Origin: a bacterium
Lineage (GTDB): Bacteria > Oederibacteriota > CAKKQC01
NCBI GenBank assembly: GCA_919901855.1
Contig: CAKKQC010000001.1
Span: forward strand, 124,001 to 188,000
Direction: 5' to 3'
DNA: 64,000 bases
Part shown: one piece after another, positions 42,678-51,584 of the stretch
How the letters are laid out: each line of letters starts with the position of its first letter
How positions within the stretch are numbered: the stretch's first letter is position 1
Notes under the pieces: model-generated
Seen by the model: only the letters and a program-made list of their open reading frames with translations
What the model was told of the DNA's origin: nothing
Databases searched by the model: none
Program-made: the position numbers and the translations under genes

Positions 42678-43483
42678 CGGACCGAGGCAGCCTCCGCCTC
42701 CCCGCCGTTGCCCTGTGTATCGCCCTCGCCGGGTGTGCCGGCTACCCGGTCTGCCGCGACGCGCGGGCGCTCGGCGACGGCGAGTCCCGGGTCTCGATGG
42801 CGGCCAGTCTGGGGATGGCAGGATACACGCACCAGGCAAGGAACGGCGACGGCCGGATCGTGACGGATGACCGGCGAGCCTATGGCATCGGCCTCGGGGG
42901 CGGGATCACTGCCTCGCTCGCCCACGGGCTCGACGTCGGCGTGAACGCGACGCTGATCCACAGCGTGGGGCTGACCGCCCAGCTCGAACTGCTCGAGACG
43001 GACCACGGGCTGGCCGCGGCCGTGGCGCTCGAGGGCAACTACGGCTCCCTCTTCACCACGTCCAGTCTGATCGACCACGACCTACCCGGGGGCACGGGAC
43101 GGCAGGCCGGGGTCGCGCTCCTCGTCACCCAGCGGTTCATGCAGGGCCTCCTGACGCTGTGCGGCAAGGCAAGCGACGGCTGGGTGAACCGCCGTCGCGA
43201 GGACGGGGACGTGGCCACCTGGATCAACGGGCTCGGGTTCCGGATCTACGACTTCTCCGTGACCTTCGGAATCGAGCCCGAGGGCCAGCGCGGGACGAGC
43301 TACACGACCGTCTTCCTGACCGCCGGCGTCCGCCTGCTCGACCCCGGCTCCTTCACCGGCGTCTACGAGACCGCCGGCTACGGATCGTGGATGGGCACCA
43401 ACTACGCGCGGGACCACACCGCCAAGGCCCCGATCTTCGTCGGCCTCGGCGCCTGCCAGACCTTCAAGGGGCTCGGCCTCTAG
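42674..43483 (+). CDS. Lipoprotein with outer-membrane barrel-like pattern
   Basis: The protein has 269 residues. The signal ends ALAG-C (Cys near 21), a lipobox, so it should be acylated. The rest alternates hydrophobic and polar residues with many Gly and aromatic positions, like a small beta-barrel. GTG 42674 overlaps the stop of the propeller gene. The function is unknown. Confidence 0.65.
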   Translation: MTDRGSLRLPAVALCIALAGCAGYPVCRDARALGDGESRVSMAASLGMAGYTHQARNGDGRIVTDDRRAYGIGLGGGITASLAHGLDVGVNATLIHSVGLTAQLELLETDHGLAAAVALEGNYGSLFTTSSLIDHDLPGGTGRQAGVALLVTQRFMQGLLTLCGKASDGWVNRRREDGDVATWINGLGFRIYDFSVTFGIEPEGQRGTSYTTVFLTAGVRLLDPGSFTGVYETAGYGSWMGTNYARDHTAKAPIFVGLGACQTFKGLGL

Positions 43484-43486
43484 GCC

Positions 43487-44587
43487 CTACAGCCGCTTGC
43501 GGGCGCGGAGCTTCTTCAGCACCGTCGAGTACGCGGCGCGGTTGACCGGCAGGGTCACGGGGCGCCCTGTCACCGAGGACAGCACGATCGCGTTCGCGAG
43601 CTCCAGGGACTTGCGCCCCTCGGCCGCGTTGCACCGCGGCTGGCCGTGGCGCCGGATCGCGCGGATGAGGTTCCGGTAGACGTCGATGTGCAGCCCCGTG
43701 CCGCCCTTGGGCACCTGGACCGGCTCCATCTCCGACTTCGGCTGGTCCCACATCCCCTTCGCGGTCCGCATGTGGCGGAGGATCGAAGGGGTGAAGGAGA
43801 TCCGGAAGAGGCCGTTGCGGTCGAGCTGGAACCCGCTTCTTTCACCGATGATCTGGATGCAGCCCTGCGACCCCGGTTCGACCGTGCTCACGGTGATGTA
43901 CCCGGGCGCGCCGTTCGGGTACTCGAGCATGGCCTGCGCCGAGTCCTCGCACTCCATGGGATGGAACCGGGTCCGCACCCAGCCCCAAACCTTGGCGGGC
44001 GAGCCCGCGAGCCAGCAGAGGAGGTCCTGCGTGTGCGGCGCCTGGTTCATGAGCACGCCGCCGCCCTCGCTCCCCCACTTCCCGCGCCACGTGGCGGAGC
44101 GGTAGTAGGCATCGGACCGGTACCAGGGCTCGACGACGAGGACGCGGATGAGCTGGCCCAGCTCGCCGGCGTCGATGCGGCGCTTCATCTCCTCCGCGAC
44201 GGCGCGGAACCGCATTTGGTAGTTCACGGCCAGGATCCTGCGCGTCGCCTTCGATACCGCGACCATGCGGTCGGCGTCCCGGACCTCGACCGCCATCGGC
44301 TTCTCGGTCAGGACGTGCGCGCCCGCGCGCATAGCGTCCACGGCGACCAGCGGGTGGAACGGGTGCGGGGTCGCAATGGAGACGAGGTCCGGCTCGACCG
44401 CCTTGAGCATCACCTTCCAGTCGGTGAAGGTGCGGCACCCGACGCCGACCGCCCGGTCCCGCATGGGAGAGCCGACGACGTCGCACATGCCGACAATCTT
44501 GATCTCGGGGCACTTGGCGATCGCTCCGAGGTGGGTTTCCGCAATGCCGCCTGACGCCCCGACGAGTGCGAGTCTGATCTGTTTCAT
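43487..44587 (-). CDS. Gfo/Idh/MocA-family oxidoreductase (cytoplasmic)
   Basis: The protein has 366 residues. IRLALVGASGGIAETH opens the Rossmann fold, TEKPMAVEV has the EKP motif and EGGGVLMNQAPHTQDLLCWLAG is the conserved C-terminal-domain segment with the catalytic-type His. There is no signal peptide. The ATG at 44587 is six bases from TATACT (44594-44599). The substrate is unknown, and the divergent neighbour is a metallo-beta-lactamase-fold hydrolase. Confidence 0.85.
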   Translation of the reverse strand: MKQIRLALVGASGGIAETHLGAIAKCPEIKIVGMCDVVGSPMRDRAVGVGCRTFTDWKVMLKAVEPDLVSIATPHPFHPLVAVDAMRAGAHVLTEKPMAVEVRDADRMVAVSKATRRILAVNYQMRFRAVAEEMKRRIDAGELGQLIRVLVVEPWYRSDAYYRSATWRGKWGSEGGGVLMNQAPHTQDLLCWLAGSPAKVWGWVRTRFHPMECEDSAQAMLEYPNGAPGYITVSTVEPGSQGCIQIIGERSGFQLDRNGLFRISFTPSILRHMRTAKGMWDQPKSEMEPVQVPKGGTGLHIDVYRNLIRAIRRHGQPRCNAAEGRKSLELANAIVLSSVTGRPVTLPVNRAAYSTVLKKLRARKRL

Positions 44588-44593
44588 GGCGTC

Positions 44594-44603
44594 AGTATAC
44601 AAT
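44594..44603. promoter_or_regulatory. Overlapping divergent hexamers
   Basis: AGTATACAAT contains TATACT on the minus strand (44594-44599), six bases before ATG 44587, and TACAAT on the plus strand (44598-44603), nine bases before ATG 44613. They overlap by two bases. Confidence 0.5.
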
Positions 44604-44612
44604 GGTCCCGCG

Positions 44613-45293
44613 ATGGCCGAACTATCCTGGCTCAACCTCACGCTCGGGAACCTCTCCATGAACAAGCTCTGGGGGGAGACCGAACGCAGCCACCAGACCC
44701 TGTGCACCTCCACGCTGGTGAGGACCCCCGCGGGGCTGGTCCTCGTGGACCCGCCCGTCCCCCCGGCCGAGATGCCGGCCCTGCTGGACCGGCGGGCCGG
44801 AGTCGGCGTGGACGACATCCGGCATATCTTTCTCACGCATTTCCACGCCGACCACCGGTACGGGCTCGAGGCTTTCCCGAAGGCGACGTGGTGGATTTCG
44901 AAGGAGGAGCAGGCCTTCTGGGTGGGAAAGGCCGAGGGCCCCGACCGCGCGCTCCTGGACCGCACCAGCCCCGCGACGCCCGAGCCCTTCCCCGGGGTTA
45001 CGCTCCGGCTCACGCCCGGCCACACGCCGGGCACGGCCTCGCTCCTGTTCCGGTGGCGCGAACGCCGGGTCGCGATCGTGGGCGACACGGTCATGAGCGA
45101 GGAGTTCTTCCGCGCCCGCGAGGTCTTCCACAACGCCGTGGACAAGACGGCCGCGCTCGCCTCGATCGAGTTCCTCGCCCGCGCGCAGATCGTGATCCCG
45201 GGCCACGGCGCCCCCTTCGAGCCCGCGCTCGAGCCCGAGCCGGGCGGCATGTGGGGCGGCGGCCGCAAGAGCCTTCCGACCCCGCCCCGCTAG
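44613..45293 (+). CDS. Metallo-beta-lactamase-fold hydrolase
   Basis: The protein has 226 residues. THFHADHR (His76, His78, Asp80, His81) is the zinc motif; TPGHTPGT and the late GHG supply the remaining ligands, and VGDTVMSEEFF the bridging Asp. This is a compact cytoplasmic member without extra domains, so the substrate cannot be told from sequence. The reading frame opens upstream, but MAELSWLNL at 44613 fits the promoter spacing. The last four bases overlap the converging phosphotransferase gene. Confidence 0.85.
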   Translation: MAELSWLNLTLGNLSMNKLWGETERSHQTLCTSTLVRTPAGLVLVDPPVPPAEMPALLDRRAGVGVDDIRHIFLTHFHADHRYGLEAFPKATWWISKEEQAFWVGKAEGPDRALLDRTSPATPEPFPGVTLRLTPGHTPGTASLLFRWRERRVAIVGDTVMSEEFFRAREVFHNAVDKTAALASIEFLARAQIVIPGHGAPFEPALEPEPGGMWGGGRKSLPTPPR

Positions 45294-46255
45294 TCGAGCC
45301 TACCTGCGATCGACAGAGCCTGGGCGCGGTAGCGGGCGGCGGATGCCACGTTGCCGCCGCGCACGCGCCGGATGAAGACGTACTTCTGGAGCTCGTAGAG
45401 AAGATAGAAGACGCCGCGGACCCGGGCGTCCGGCGACTCGTCGCGCGGGCGCCCGTACCCCTCCCAGAACGCGGACTCCGAGATGCCGCAGTAGTCGAGC
45501 ACGGCGAACTCGATCTCGGGATCGCCGCGCAACGACCGGTCCCAGTCGAGGAGCCCCGTGAGCTTCCCCTTGCCGTCGCAGAGCAGGTTCTCTGCCCAGA
45601 TGTCCATGTGCAGGAGGCACGCGGGCACCGGTCGCCGGAAGACCTTCAGGTGCCGGTCCAGGAGCTTCCGCATCCCGGCACCATCTTCGGCCGAGTACCC
45701 GCCGCACCGCTCGAGGTCCGCGAGCAGCCGGTCCCACATGATCGCGAACGCCGATGGCCAGTCGCGCTGGGGCGCCATCGGCGCGTGCGGGCCCACGTAG
45801 CCGTACTCGGCGCCCGTGATCGCGTGGACCTCGCCCAGTGCCCGGCCGCACTCGAAGAGGAGTCGCTCGGTCTGCCCGGCCCCGAGCGCCGCCTCAGCCA
45901 TCGATACCCCGGGCAACCGCTCCATTACGAGGAGGTCGCGGCCGATGGCGGGGTGGCGGACGGCGTGGCCGACGACGCGGGGCACCGGCGCGTGCGTGCG
46001 TTCGCGGATGAGCTCGTGCAGCCCGGGCTCCTGGCGCATCATCCGGAACTCGTAGAAGAGATGCAGGGTGGGGTCGTCGGGCGGCGCCACCCGGACCACC
46101 CAGGAGGCTTCGCCACCTGCCACGAACCAGCTCGCGTTGTACTTCCCCGTCGGGGTCTTCGACAGCTTCAGCGTCCGGACATCGGCGTGGACGAGGTCCG
46201 CGACCGCGCGAGCGAGTTCCTCCTCGCGGAACCCGGCGGCGGGGTCGAACCCTAT
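45290..46255 (-). CDS. Aminoglycoside phosphotransferase-family kinase; start codon non-canonical
   Basis: The protein has about 321 residues. LLHMDIWAENLL is the catalytic Brenner-type motif and LLDWDRS the metal-binding DxD. The family glycine-loop region is at LSKTPTGKYNASWFV, which lies before the first ATG/GTG/TTG in the frame (GTG at 46123). Starting there would delete it. The frame is open to about 46315 without a standard start. AUA at 46255 overlaps the upstream TAG as ATAG, mirroring the ATGA overlaps elsewhere, and is my preferred start. The substrate may be a sugar, choline or drug; resistance is not implied. Confidence 0.65.
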   Translation of the reverse strand: MGFDPAAGFREEELARAVADLVHADVRTLKLSKTPTGKYNASWFVAGGEASWVVRVAPPDDPTLHLFYEFRMMRQEPGLHELIRERTHAPVPRVVGHAVRHPAIGRDLLVMERLPGVSMAEAALGAGQTERLLFECGRALGEVHAITGAEYGYVGPHAPMAPQRDWPSAFAIMWDRLLADLERCGGYSAEDGAGMRKLLDRHLKVFRRPVPACLLHMDIWAENLLCDGKGKLTGLLDWDRSLRGDPEIEFAVLDYCGISESAFWEGYGRPRDESPDARVRGVFYLLYELQKYVFIRRVRGGNVASAARYRAQALSIAGRLD

Positions 46256-47067
46256 CTGGGGCGTTCGCTGATCCAGATCTGCTCGGCGCCGTACCGCGGC
46301 GGCCCAGCGCGGAAGTCACCGTAGCAGGCAACGGGCTTCAGCCCCGCGAGCTCGAGCAGGTACCGCATCTCCCAGCGGTAGGTCCAGCGCAGGGTCACGT
46401 TCTGGCACTCGCGCCGCATTGTTCGCCCCTTCGCGTCTCGTAGCTCGAACTCCCAAACCTCGCGCAGGACCTGGGTAAGCGGATCGTTCTTCCGCGAGAG
46501 GTACCGCACGATCCCGGTTATCCCCGTGTCGGGGTCCGGGTACGTGTCCTCGCGGGAATCCTCGGGCCGGCCGCCGCCGACCTTGTATTTCGGCGAGCAC
46601 AGCTCGAGCAGGGGGTCGAAGATGTCGACGATGAACCGGCCGCCTGGCTTCAGGTGCTTCCGGACGCAGGCCAGGCACGCGCGCTGGTCCTCCGGCGTGA
46701 AGAGGTGCATGAAGGCGCGGAACGGGACCAGGATCAGGTCGAATTGTTTCTTGAGATCGAACCGCGTCATGTTCGCACGGACGAGGGTCAGGCGCCGGTC
46801 GAGCCCGAGCGCCTCGGCCTTCCGGCGGCAGACGCGGAGCATGGAAGACGAGAGATCGAGCCCGGTCACCGGGTGCCCCGCGCGCAAGAGCGGGAGCGCA
46901 ACCCTGCCAGTGCCGACGGCAAGTTCCAGGATAGGACCCTTCGCCCGCCTTGCCTGTGCCAGATAGAACGCGACATCGCCCTGTACCGCGGACCCGGTCA
47001 GGGGTGTGGGGTACATGCGGTCGTAAAGCTCCACCGACAGCCCGCGCTCGAGGAAGATCTCTCCCAT
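46252..47067 (-). CDS. Class I SAM-dependent methyltransferase
   Basis: The protein has 271 residues. ILELAVGTGR (motif I), GLDLSSSML (post I), LTLVRANMTRF and LKPGGRFIVDIFDP follow the Rossmann order. It ends VACYGDFRAGPPRYGAEQIWISERPR and overlaps the kinase gene by ATAG. The ATG at 47067 is seven bases from TAGGAT (47075-47080). Earlier in-frame starts are rejected for this reason. The substrate is unknown, and the partner kinase suggests small-molecule modification. Confidence 0.85.
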   Translation of the reverse strand: MGEIFLERGLSVELYDRMYPTPLTGSAVQGDVAFYLAQARRAKGPILELAVGTGRVALPLLRAGHPVTGLDLSSSMLRVCRRKAEALGLDRRLTLVRANMTRFDLKKQFDLILVPFRAFMHLFTPEDQRACLACVRKHLKPGGRFIVDIFDPLLELCSPKYKVGGGRPEDSREDTYPDPDTGITGIVRYLSRKNDPLTQVLREVWEFELRDAKGRTMRRECQNVTLRWTYRWEMRYLLELAGLKPVACYGDFRAGPPRYGAEQIWISERPR

Positions 47068-47073
47068 GAAGAG

Positions 47074-47080
47074 TATCCTA
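47074..47080. promoter_or_regulatory. Overlapping divergent hexamers TATCCT/TAGGAT
   Basis: TATCCTA reads TATCCT on the plus strand (47074-47079), seven bases before ATG 47087, and TAGGAT on the minus strand (47075-47080), seven bases before ATG 47067. The symmetry is exact. Confidence 0.5.
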
Positions 47081-47086
47081 GAGGAA

Positions 47087-48172
47087 ATGCGCATCAAGAG
47101 CCTCGAGACCTTCCACTGGCAGCACATCACCCTCGTCCGGGTGACCGCGGACGACGGCGCCCAGGGCTTTGGGATGATGGCCCCCTACAACGCCGACATA
47201 TCCGCGACGGTCTTCCACCGCCAGGTCGCCCCCCACGCGCTGGGCAAGGACGCCGGCGACCCCGACGCGCTGGCGGAGCATATAGTCGAGGCCGAGTACA
47301 AGTTCCCGGGGTCCTACGTGTGCCGCGCGCTCGCGGGGCTCGAGACTGCGCTCTGGGACCTCCTCGCCAAGGCCAAGGGCCGGAGCGTGTGCGAATACCT
47401 GGGCGGGACCCCGAAGGACCTCGACGCCTACGGATCGAGCATGAGCCGCGACATCAAGCCGGAGGACGAGGCCGCGCGGCTCGTCGCCCTGCGCGCGACG
47501 CTCGGGTACCGCGCGTTCAAGATCCGGATCGGCAGTGTGACCGGCCACGACGCCGACCAGTGGCCGGGCCGCACGGAGGCGCTCGTGAGCACGGTCCGCA
47601 GAGCCCTCGGACCCGAAACGAAGATCCTGGTCGACGGCAACTCGTGCTACACGGCGCCGAAGGCCATCGAGGTCGGCCGGTTCCTCGAGTCGCAGGGCGT
47701 CGTCCACTTCGAGGAGCCGTGCCCGTACTGGGAGCTCGAGTGGACGGCCCAGGTCGCTGCCGCGCTCAAGATGGATGTCGCGGGCGGCGAGCAGGACACG
47801 GACCTCGCCCAGTTTCACCGCATGATCGCGATGCGGGCCGTGGACGTCATCCAGCCCGACGTCTGCTACCTCGGCGGGCTCGCCCGCACGATCCGGGCCG
47901 CGAAGGACGCGCACGCCGCCGGGCTCCCGTGCGTCCCCCACTCGGCGAACCGCTCATTCGTCACGGTCTTTACCTTGCACGCCATGTGCGTCATCCCAAA
48001 CCCGGGTCCGTACGTCGAGTTCTCGATCGAGGCGGACCGGTGGGCGGACGAGATCTTCTCTCCCGCGCTGACGGTCGTGGACGGAAGGATCCCGTTCCCG
48101 AAGGGGCCCGGGTGGGGCGTCACCGTGCACCCCGCCTGGGTCGCCCGCGCAACCCGGCTCGCCAGCGGCTGA
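47087..48172 (+). CDS. Mandelate racemase/muconate-lactonising-type enolase superfamily enzyme
   Basis: The protein has 361 residues. The capping domain covers about 1-120. The barrel has the Lys of YRAFKIRIG, metal ligands from VDGNSCYT, FEEPCP and VAGGEQDT, then DVIQPDVCYLGGL and the late VPHSAN. These fit acid-sugar dehydratases/racemases. Start: ATG 47087 (MRIKSLETFHW) is chosen over 47066, which would place the start before the hexamer. A sugar-acid substrate is likely but inferred. Confidence 0.85.
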   Translation: MRIKSLETFHWQHITLVRVTADDGAQGFGMMAPYNADISATVFHRQVAPHALGKDAGDPDALAEHIVEAEYKFPGSYVCRALAGLETALWDLLAKAKGRSVCEYLGGTPKDLDAYGSSMSRDIKPEDEAARLVALRATLGYRAFKIRIGSVTGHDADQWPGRTEALVSTVRRALGPETKILVDGNSCYTAPKAIEVGRFLESQGVVHFEEPCPYWELEWTAQVAAALKMDVAGGEQDTDLAQFHRMIAMRAVDVIQPDVCYLGGLARTIRAAKDAHAAGLPCVPHSANRSFVTVFTLHAMCVIPNPGPYVEFSIEADRWADEIFSPALTVVDGRIPFPKGPGWGVTVHPAWVARATRLASG

Positions 48173-48173
48173 C

Positions 48174-49670
48174 GTGACCCTCGCGGCCGCGCTCGCGGCG
48201 GCCTTACTCGCCAGGACCGCGGGCGCGTTCACCGCGGTCGCGCCGGACCCCGCCTGGCCGGCCGCGGGCGTGACCGTGGCGGTGCAGACGTACGGCCGCG
48301 GATCCCTCCACACGATCCCCGACGGCGATGGCGGACTCATCCTCGCGTGGCAGGACGCGCGCGGGCTCGACCCCGCCTCGTGCAACTGCCGCAGCATGGA
48401 CGACCTCTACGCCCAGCGGCTCGACGCCAAGGGGACGAAGCGCTGGGGAGCGGACGATCTTGCCGTCTGCAAGTGGCGCGGGATATGGGGGGGATCCGAC
48501 TTCCTCGTGGGGCTGTACCCCGACGGAGCGGGCGGCGCCGTCGTGGCCTGGGACCATGCCGACGGGCCGGCGGGAACCTTCGCCCGTAGAGTGACGCGGG
48601 ACGGGACGATGACCTGGGGGGCCGAGGGCTCGACCGTGTTCGAACACGAGCTCGGGCTGAAATTCACGGCGCGCAGCGCCCGGCTGGGCCGCGAGGTCTG
48701 GCTCGGGCTCGACGCCGCCGAGGAGACCCGCGTCCGCATCTCGCCCTGCGTGCTGAGCACCCGCGCGATGAACTGCGATCCGCCCCAGGAGTTCGCGCTC
48801 CCGGCCCAGTTCCAGACCGTTTCGATCCTCGCCGGCCCGAGTCCGGGCGCCTGCCTGCTTGTGTTCACGACCCGCACCGGGGCGGGCGGCATCTGCTGGG
48901 CGTGGCCCGTGGGAGCAGGCGCGCCGGGCGAGGCCCGGCGGCTCCTCGAGGCGGACGAGGCCGGTTTCCCCGTTCAGCTCCAGCCCGACGGCGAGGGCGG
49001 CGTCTGGGCCGCGGCCGTGGTGCGGGCTCCGCCGCCGGCCGCCGGGCCGCCCGCAAGCGTGCCGGCCGGCACCCCCCTGCCGCCGCCGTTCGCCGGACCC
49101 GGGCTGACGTTCTCCGGCCAGTCCGCGCGGTCCGCGGCGGACGCAGCCCTGCCCTGCGACCTCCGGGTCCAGCACGGCGATGCGGCCGGCCGGCCGCTCT
49201 GGGGGCCCGGGGTGACGGTCGCCGCCGTCGCCTCTCCGGCCACGCCTTTCGCGATCGCGGCGTCCCCGCGCGGCGACCTCGCCGTGGGCTGGATGGACGC
49301 CGGCGACCCCGCGCACATCCGCGTGCGCTTCTTCGACCGCGCTGGCCTCCCGCGGACGCCGCAGCCGATCGTGCTTGCCGACCGCGCGGAGCGAACCAGA
49401 CCCATCGGGCTGCTCGCGACGCCCCAGGGATGGATCGTGACGTGGACGGAGTGGGAGGCGGGCGCGACGGAGTCCCTCCGGGCCGCGTGGCTCACCGGCG
49501 CGGGCGCCGCGCCACCCGGTGGCGCCGAGCCGCCTCGCGGCTCCGTGGTCCTGCGCCGCAACGACGCGGTCATGCTCGAGCGGCTGGTATCCACGCCCGG
49601 CGGCGCCTTCGTCTTCGCCTTCGACCGCTCGGTCAAGGCCCTGCTAGCCTTCCGCCTCCGGGCCGACTGA
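48174..49670 (+). CDS. Secreted protein of unknown family, propeller-like
   Basis: The protein has 498 residues: a signal peptide (1-18), then repeated segments such as PDGDGGLILAWQDARG, PDGAGGAVVAWDHADG, PDGEGGVWAAAVV and ASPRGDLAVGWMDAG, a recurring DG-G-[LA]-[IV]-[LV]-A-W pattern suggesting a beta-propeller. Two Cys pairs lie near 63-65. A Pro/Ala loop (TGAGAAPPGGAEPPRG) is encoded by a hairpin pair. GTG 48174 follows the enolase-superfamily stop by one base. The function is unknown. Confidence 0.65.
   Translation: MTLAAALAAALLARTAGAFTAVAPDPAWPAAGVTVAVQTYGRGSLHTIPDGDGGLILAWQDARGLDPASCNCRSMDDLYAQRLDAKGTKRWGADDLAVCKWRGIWGGSDFLVGLYPDGAGGAVVAWDHADGPAGTFARRVTRDGTMTWGAEGSTVFEHELGLKFTARSARLGREVWLGLDAAEETRVRISPCVLSTRAMNCDPPQEFALPAQFQTVSILAGPSPGACLLVFTTRTGAGGICWAWPVGAGAPGEARRLLEADEAGFPVQLQPDGEGGVWAAAVVRAPPPAAGPPASVPAGTPLPPPFAGPGLTFSGQSARSAADAALPCDLRVQHGDAAGRPLWGPGVTVAAVASPATPFAIAASPRGDLAVGWMDAGDPAHIRVRFFDRAGLPRTPQPIVLADRAERTRPIGLLATPQGWIVTWTEWEAGATESLRAAWLTGAGAAPPGGAEPPRGSVVLRRNDAVMLERLVSTPGGAFVFAFDRSVKALLAFRLRAD
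49509..49543. repeat. Paired hairpins within the secreted-protein gene
   Basis: GCGCCACC arms around one base (49509-49525) are followed by GAGCCGC arms around CTC (49527-49543). They encode Pro/Gly-rich residues in a loop between strands. The arm sequence differs from the 28-base family, but the paired arrangement is the same. Confidence 0.4.
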
Positions 49671-49679
49671 GCGGGAGGT

Positions 49680-50381
49680 CTAGTCCGTCAGCTCCCAGAC
49701 GGCTTGGACGTTGATGTGGACGGCGATCTCGCCCGGGGCCAGGCTCGCGGCGCCGAGCATGCCACCGGAGTTGCGGGTCAACTGGGGCATCGGGACGGGG
49801 CGCATCCCCGCGTGCTCCTCGAGGGTCAGGATGCGACCGAGCTTCGCCCCCGCCGCCTTCGCCAGCGCCTCGGCGCGCGCGCGCGCGTCCTCGACGGCCT
49901 TGAGGCGCGCCTCGTCCGCCAGCGCGCGGTAGCGGGACGACTCGAAGGTGGCGCCGCGGAGCTCGTTGGCGCCCGCCTCGATCGCCTCGGTGATGAGGGC
50001 GTCGTAGATCTCGAGCTTGCGGAGGCGCACGGTCATGACCGTGGACGCCCGGTAGCCGACGGGCATTTGCTTCCCCTGGTCGTACGTGACCTGCGCCTCG
50101 ACGGCGGCCCGCGCGGTCTGCACGTCCGCGTCGGCCACGCCCCGGCGCTTGAGGACCGCGAGGACGCGCGCGACCGCGCTCGCGCCCTGGCTCCGCGCGG
50201 TGCCGGGGTCCTTGTCGTCGCGCCATACGGCGAGCGCGCAGACGAGCTGGTCGGGCAGGGCCCGCGCGTCGCCCTCTCCCTCGACGGAGACAGTGCGAAC
50301 GGCAGGGCCCGCGGGAGCCGGAGCCGCGACGGCACCGGAAGCGGATGCAAGGATCAGGAGGAGGGCCATGGGGGTCTTCAT
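49680..50381 (-). CDS. SIMPL-domain (DUF541) exported protein
   Basis: The protein has 233 residues. After the signal peptide (1-19) comes VRTVSVEGEGDARALPDQLVCALAVW, then VQTARAAVEAQVTYDQGKQMPVGYRASTVMTVRL, the SIMPL/YggE pattern. Family members are periplasmic or outer-membrane proteins linked to oxidative stress. The ATG overlaps the RNase D stop as ATGA; TATCAT (50389-50394) lies seven bases upstream and could be an internal leaderless promoter. Confidence 0.85.
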   Translation of the reverse strand: MKTPMALLLILASASGAVAAPAPAGPAVRTVSVEGEGDARALPDQLVCALAVWRDDKDPGTARSQGASAVARVLAVLKRRGVADADVQTARAAVEAQVTYDQGKQMPVGYRASTVMTVRLRKLEIYDALITEAIEAGANELRGATFESSRYRALADEARLKAVEDARARAEALAKAAGAKLGRILTLEEHAGMRPVPMPQLTRNSGGMLGAASLAPGEIAVHINVQAVWELTD

Positions 50382-51526
50382 GTTCCTGATGATAGCGCCG
50401 TCCCCCAAGCCGCGCGCAAGGGGCCGGCGAGCAGCTCCCGCTGCCAGCGCCGCACCGAAAACTCGCTCTGGCCCGACAGTTCGGGCTCCAGCCGCTCGGG
50501 GTCGATGCACAGCGCCTCGAGGCTCCGCGTGGGCCACAGCGTCGAGGGCGCGATCCCGAGCTCGGCGGCCTTGGCGACGCGGACGGCGTGCAGGACCTGC
50601 CACCGGGTTCTTCCCTCGGGGGTCCAGGGGCTGGGCCGGCGCTTGAGCCGGCTGGGGTGGATGATGGGCTCGGCCGCCCGGCCCCGCTGCACGGCGGCGA
50701 TGATCTCGCCCCGCATGGCGTCGAGCCAGCGCCAGTTCGCGTTCGGGATCTTGTCCCCGTCGACGTCCGGGTCCCTGGCGATCGCGAGCAGGGCCTCCGC
50801 CGAGATGACCTTGAACGGCGGCCGGTCCACCTGCTCGGCGCTCCGCTCGCGCACCATCCAGAGCTCGCGGAAGATCGCGAGGGCCCGGGGTTCGAGGTCG
50901 AAGGCGCCCTTCGACCCGAAGCAGGCCTCCTCCGGCGGAGGCGGCGGCTCGTACCGGATGCTCTCCATGAGCGCGCACTCCTCGGCCAGCCAGCCGTCCC
51001 GGCCGAGCTCTTTCAGCTTGGCCATCAGGAGATCGTCGAGGGCGAGCGAGTGGGCGACGTCGAGGACCGCGTACTCGAGCGCGTCCGCGGGGATGGGGCG
51101 CCGCGACCAGTCCGAGCGCTGGAGCCGGACCAGCTTCGGGAGCTTGATCCCGAGGTAGGTCTCGATCGCGCGGCCGAGCCCCATGAGCTCGGGGTGCAGG
51201 AGCTGGGTGGCGGTGGCGGTGTCGCGGAGGCCCTTGATCCGGAACCCCCACGCGCGGTCGAGCGTGCGCACGTCGTAGTCGGAGCCGTGCAGGACCTTGA
51301 CGATGCCCGGGTTCGCGAGGATCGCCCCCAGCGCCGACACGTCCTTGACCGCCAGCGGGTCCAGGATCCAGGCCTGGCCCGGCGCCGCGATCTGTACGAG
51401 CGAGAGACGTTCCTTGTAGTGGTGGAAGCCGTCGGACTCGAAGTCGAGCGCCAGCCGCGGCTCCCGGGCCAACCGGGGGGCGAGCGCGTCCCAGTCGCGC
51501 TGGACCGGGATCATGGTGAACGGCAC
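50378..51526 (-). CDS. rnd: RNase D-like 3'-5' exonuclease
   Basis: The protein has 382 residues. LALDFESDGFH holds the DExD-type Asp-Glu pair, LHGSDYDVRTL the second Asp, and ADALEYAVLDVAHSLALDDLL the Tyr and Asp of DEDDy nucleases. A C-terminal HRDC-like helical region (about 200-380) follows. It trims tRNA precursors. GTG at 51526 is taken as the start; ATG at 51514 is possible. TATACT at 51547-51552 would give a leader of about 14 bases. Confidence 0.85.
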   Translation of the reverse strand: MPFTMIPVQRDWDALAPRLAREPRLALDFESDGFHHYKERLSLVQIAAPGQAWILDPLAVKDVSALGAILANPGIVKVLHGSDYDVRTLDRAWGFRIKGLRDTATATQLLHPELMGLGRAIETYLGIKLPKLVRLQRSDWSRRPIPADALEYAVLDVAHSLALDDLLMAKLKELGRDGWLAEECALMESIRYEPPPPPEEACFGSKGAFDLEPRALAIFRELWMVRERSAEQVDRPPFKVISAEALLAIARDPDVDGDKIPNANWRWLDAMRGEIIAAVQRGRAAEPIIHPSRLKRRPSPWTPEGRTRWQVLHAVRVAKAAELGIAPSTLWPTRSLEALCIDPERLEPELSGQSEFSVRRWQRELLAGPLRAAWGTALSSGT

Positions 51527-51584
51527 GGGGCTGGAAACGGTGATTCAGTATAGCGTGTCGGCGGACGGTCGCGGAGGAAGGAAG

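Noticed and set aside
45290-46255. Antibiotic resistance gene
   Set aside because: The fold is that of aminoglycoside phosphotransferases, but the same fold phosphorylates many sugars and choline; nothing in the sequence or context indicates drug inactivation.
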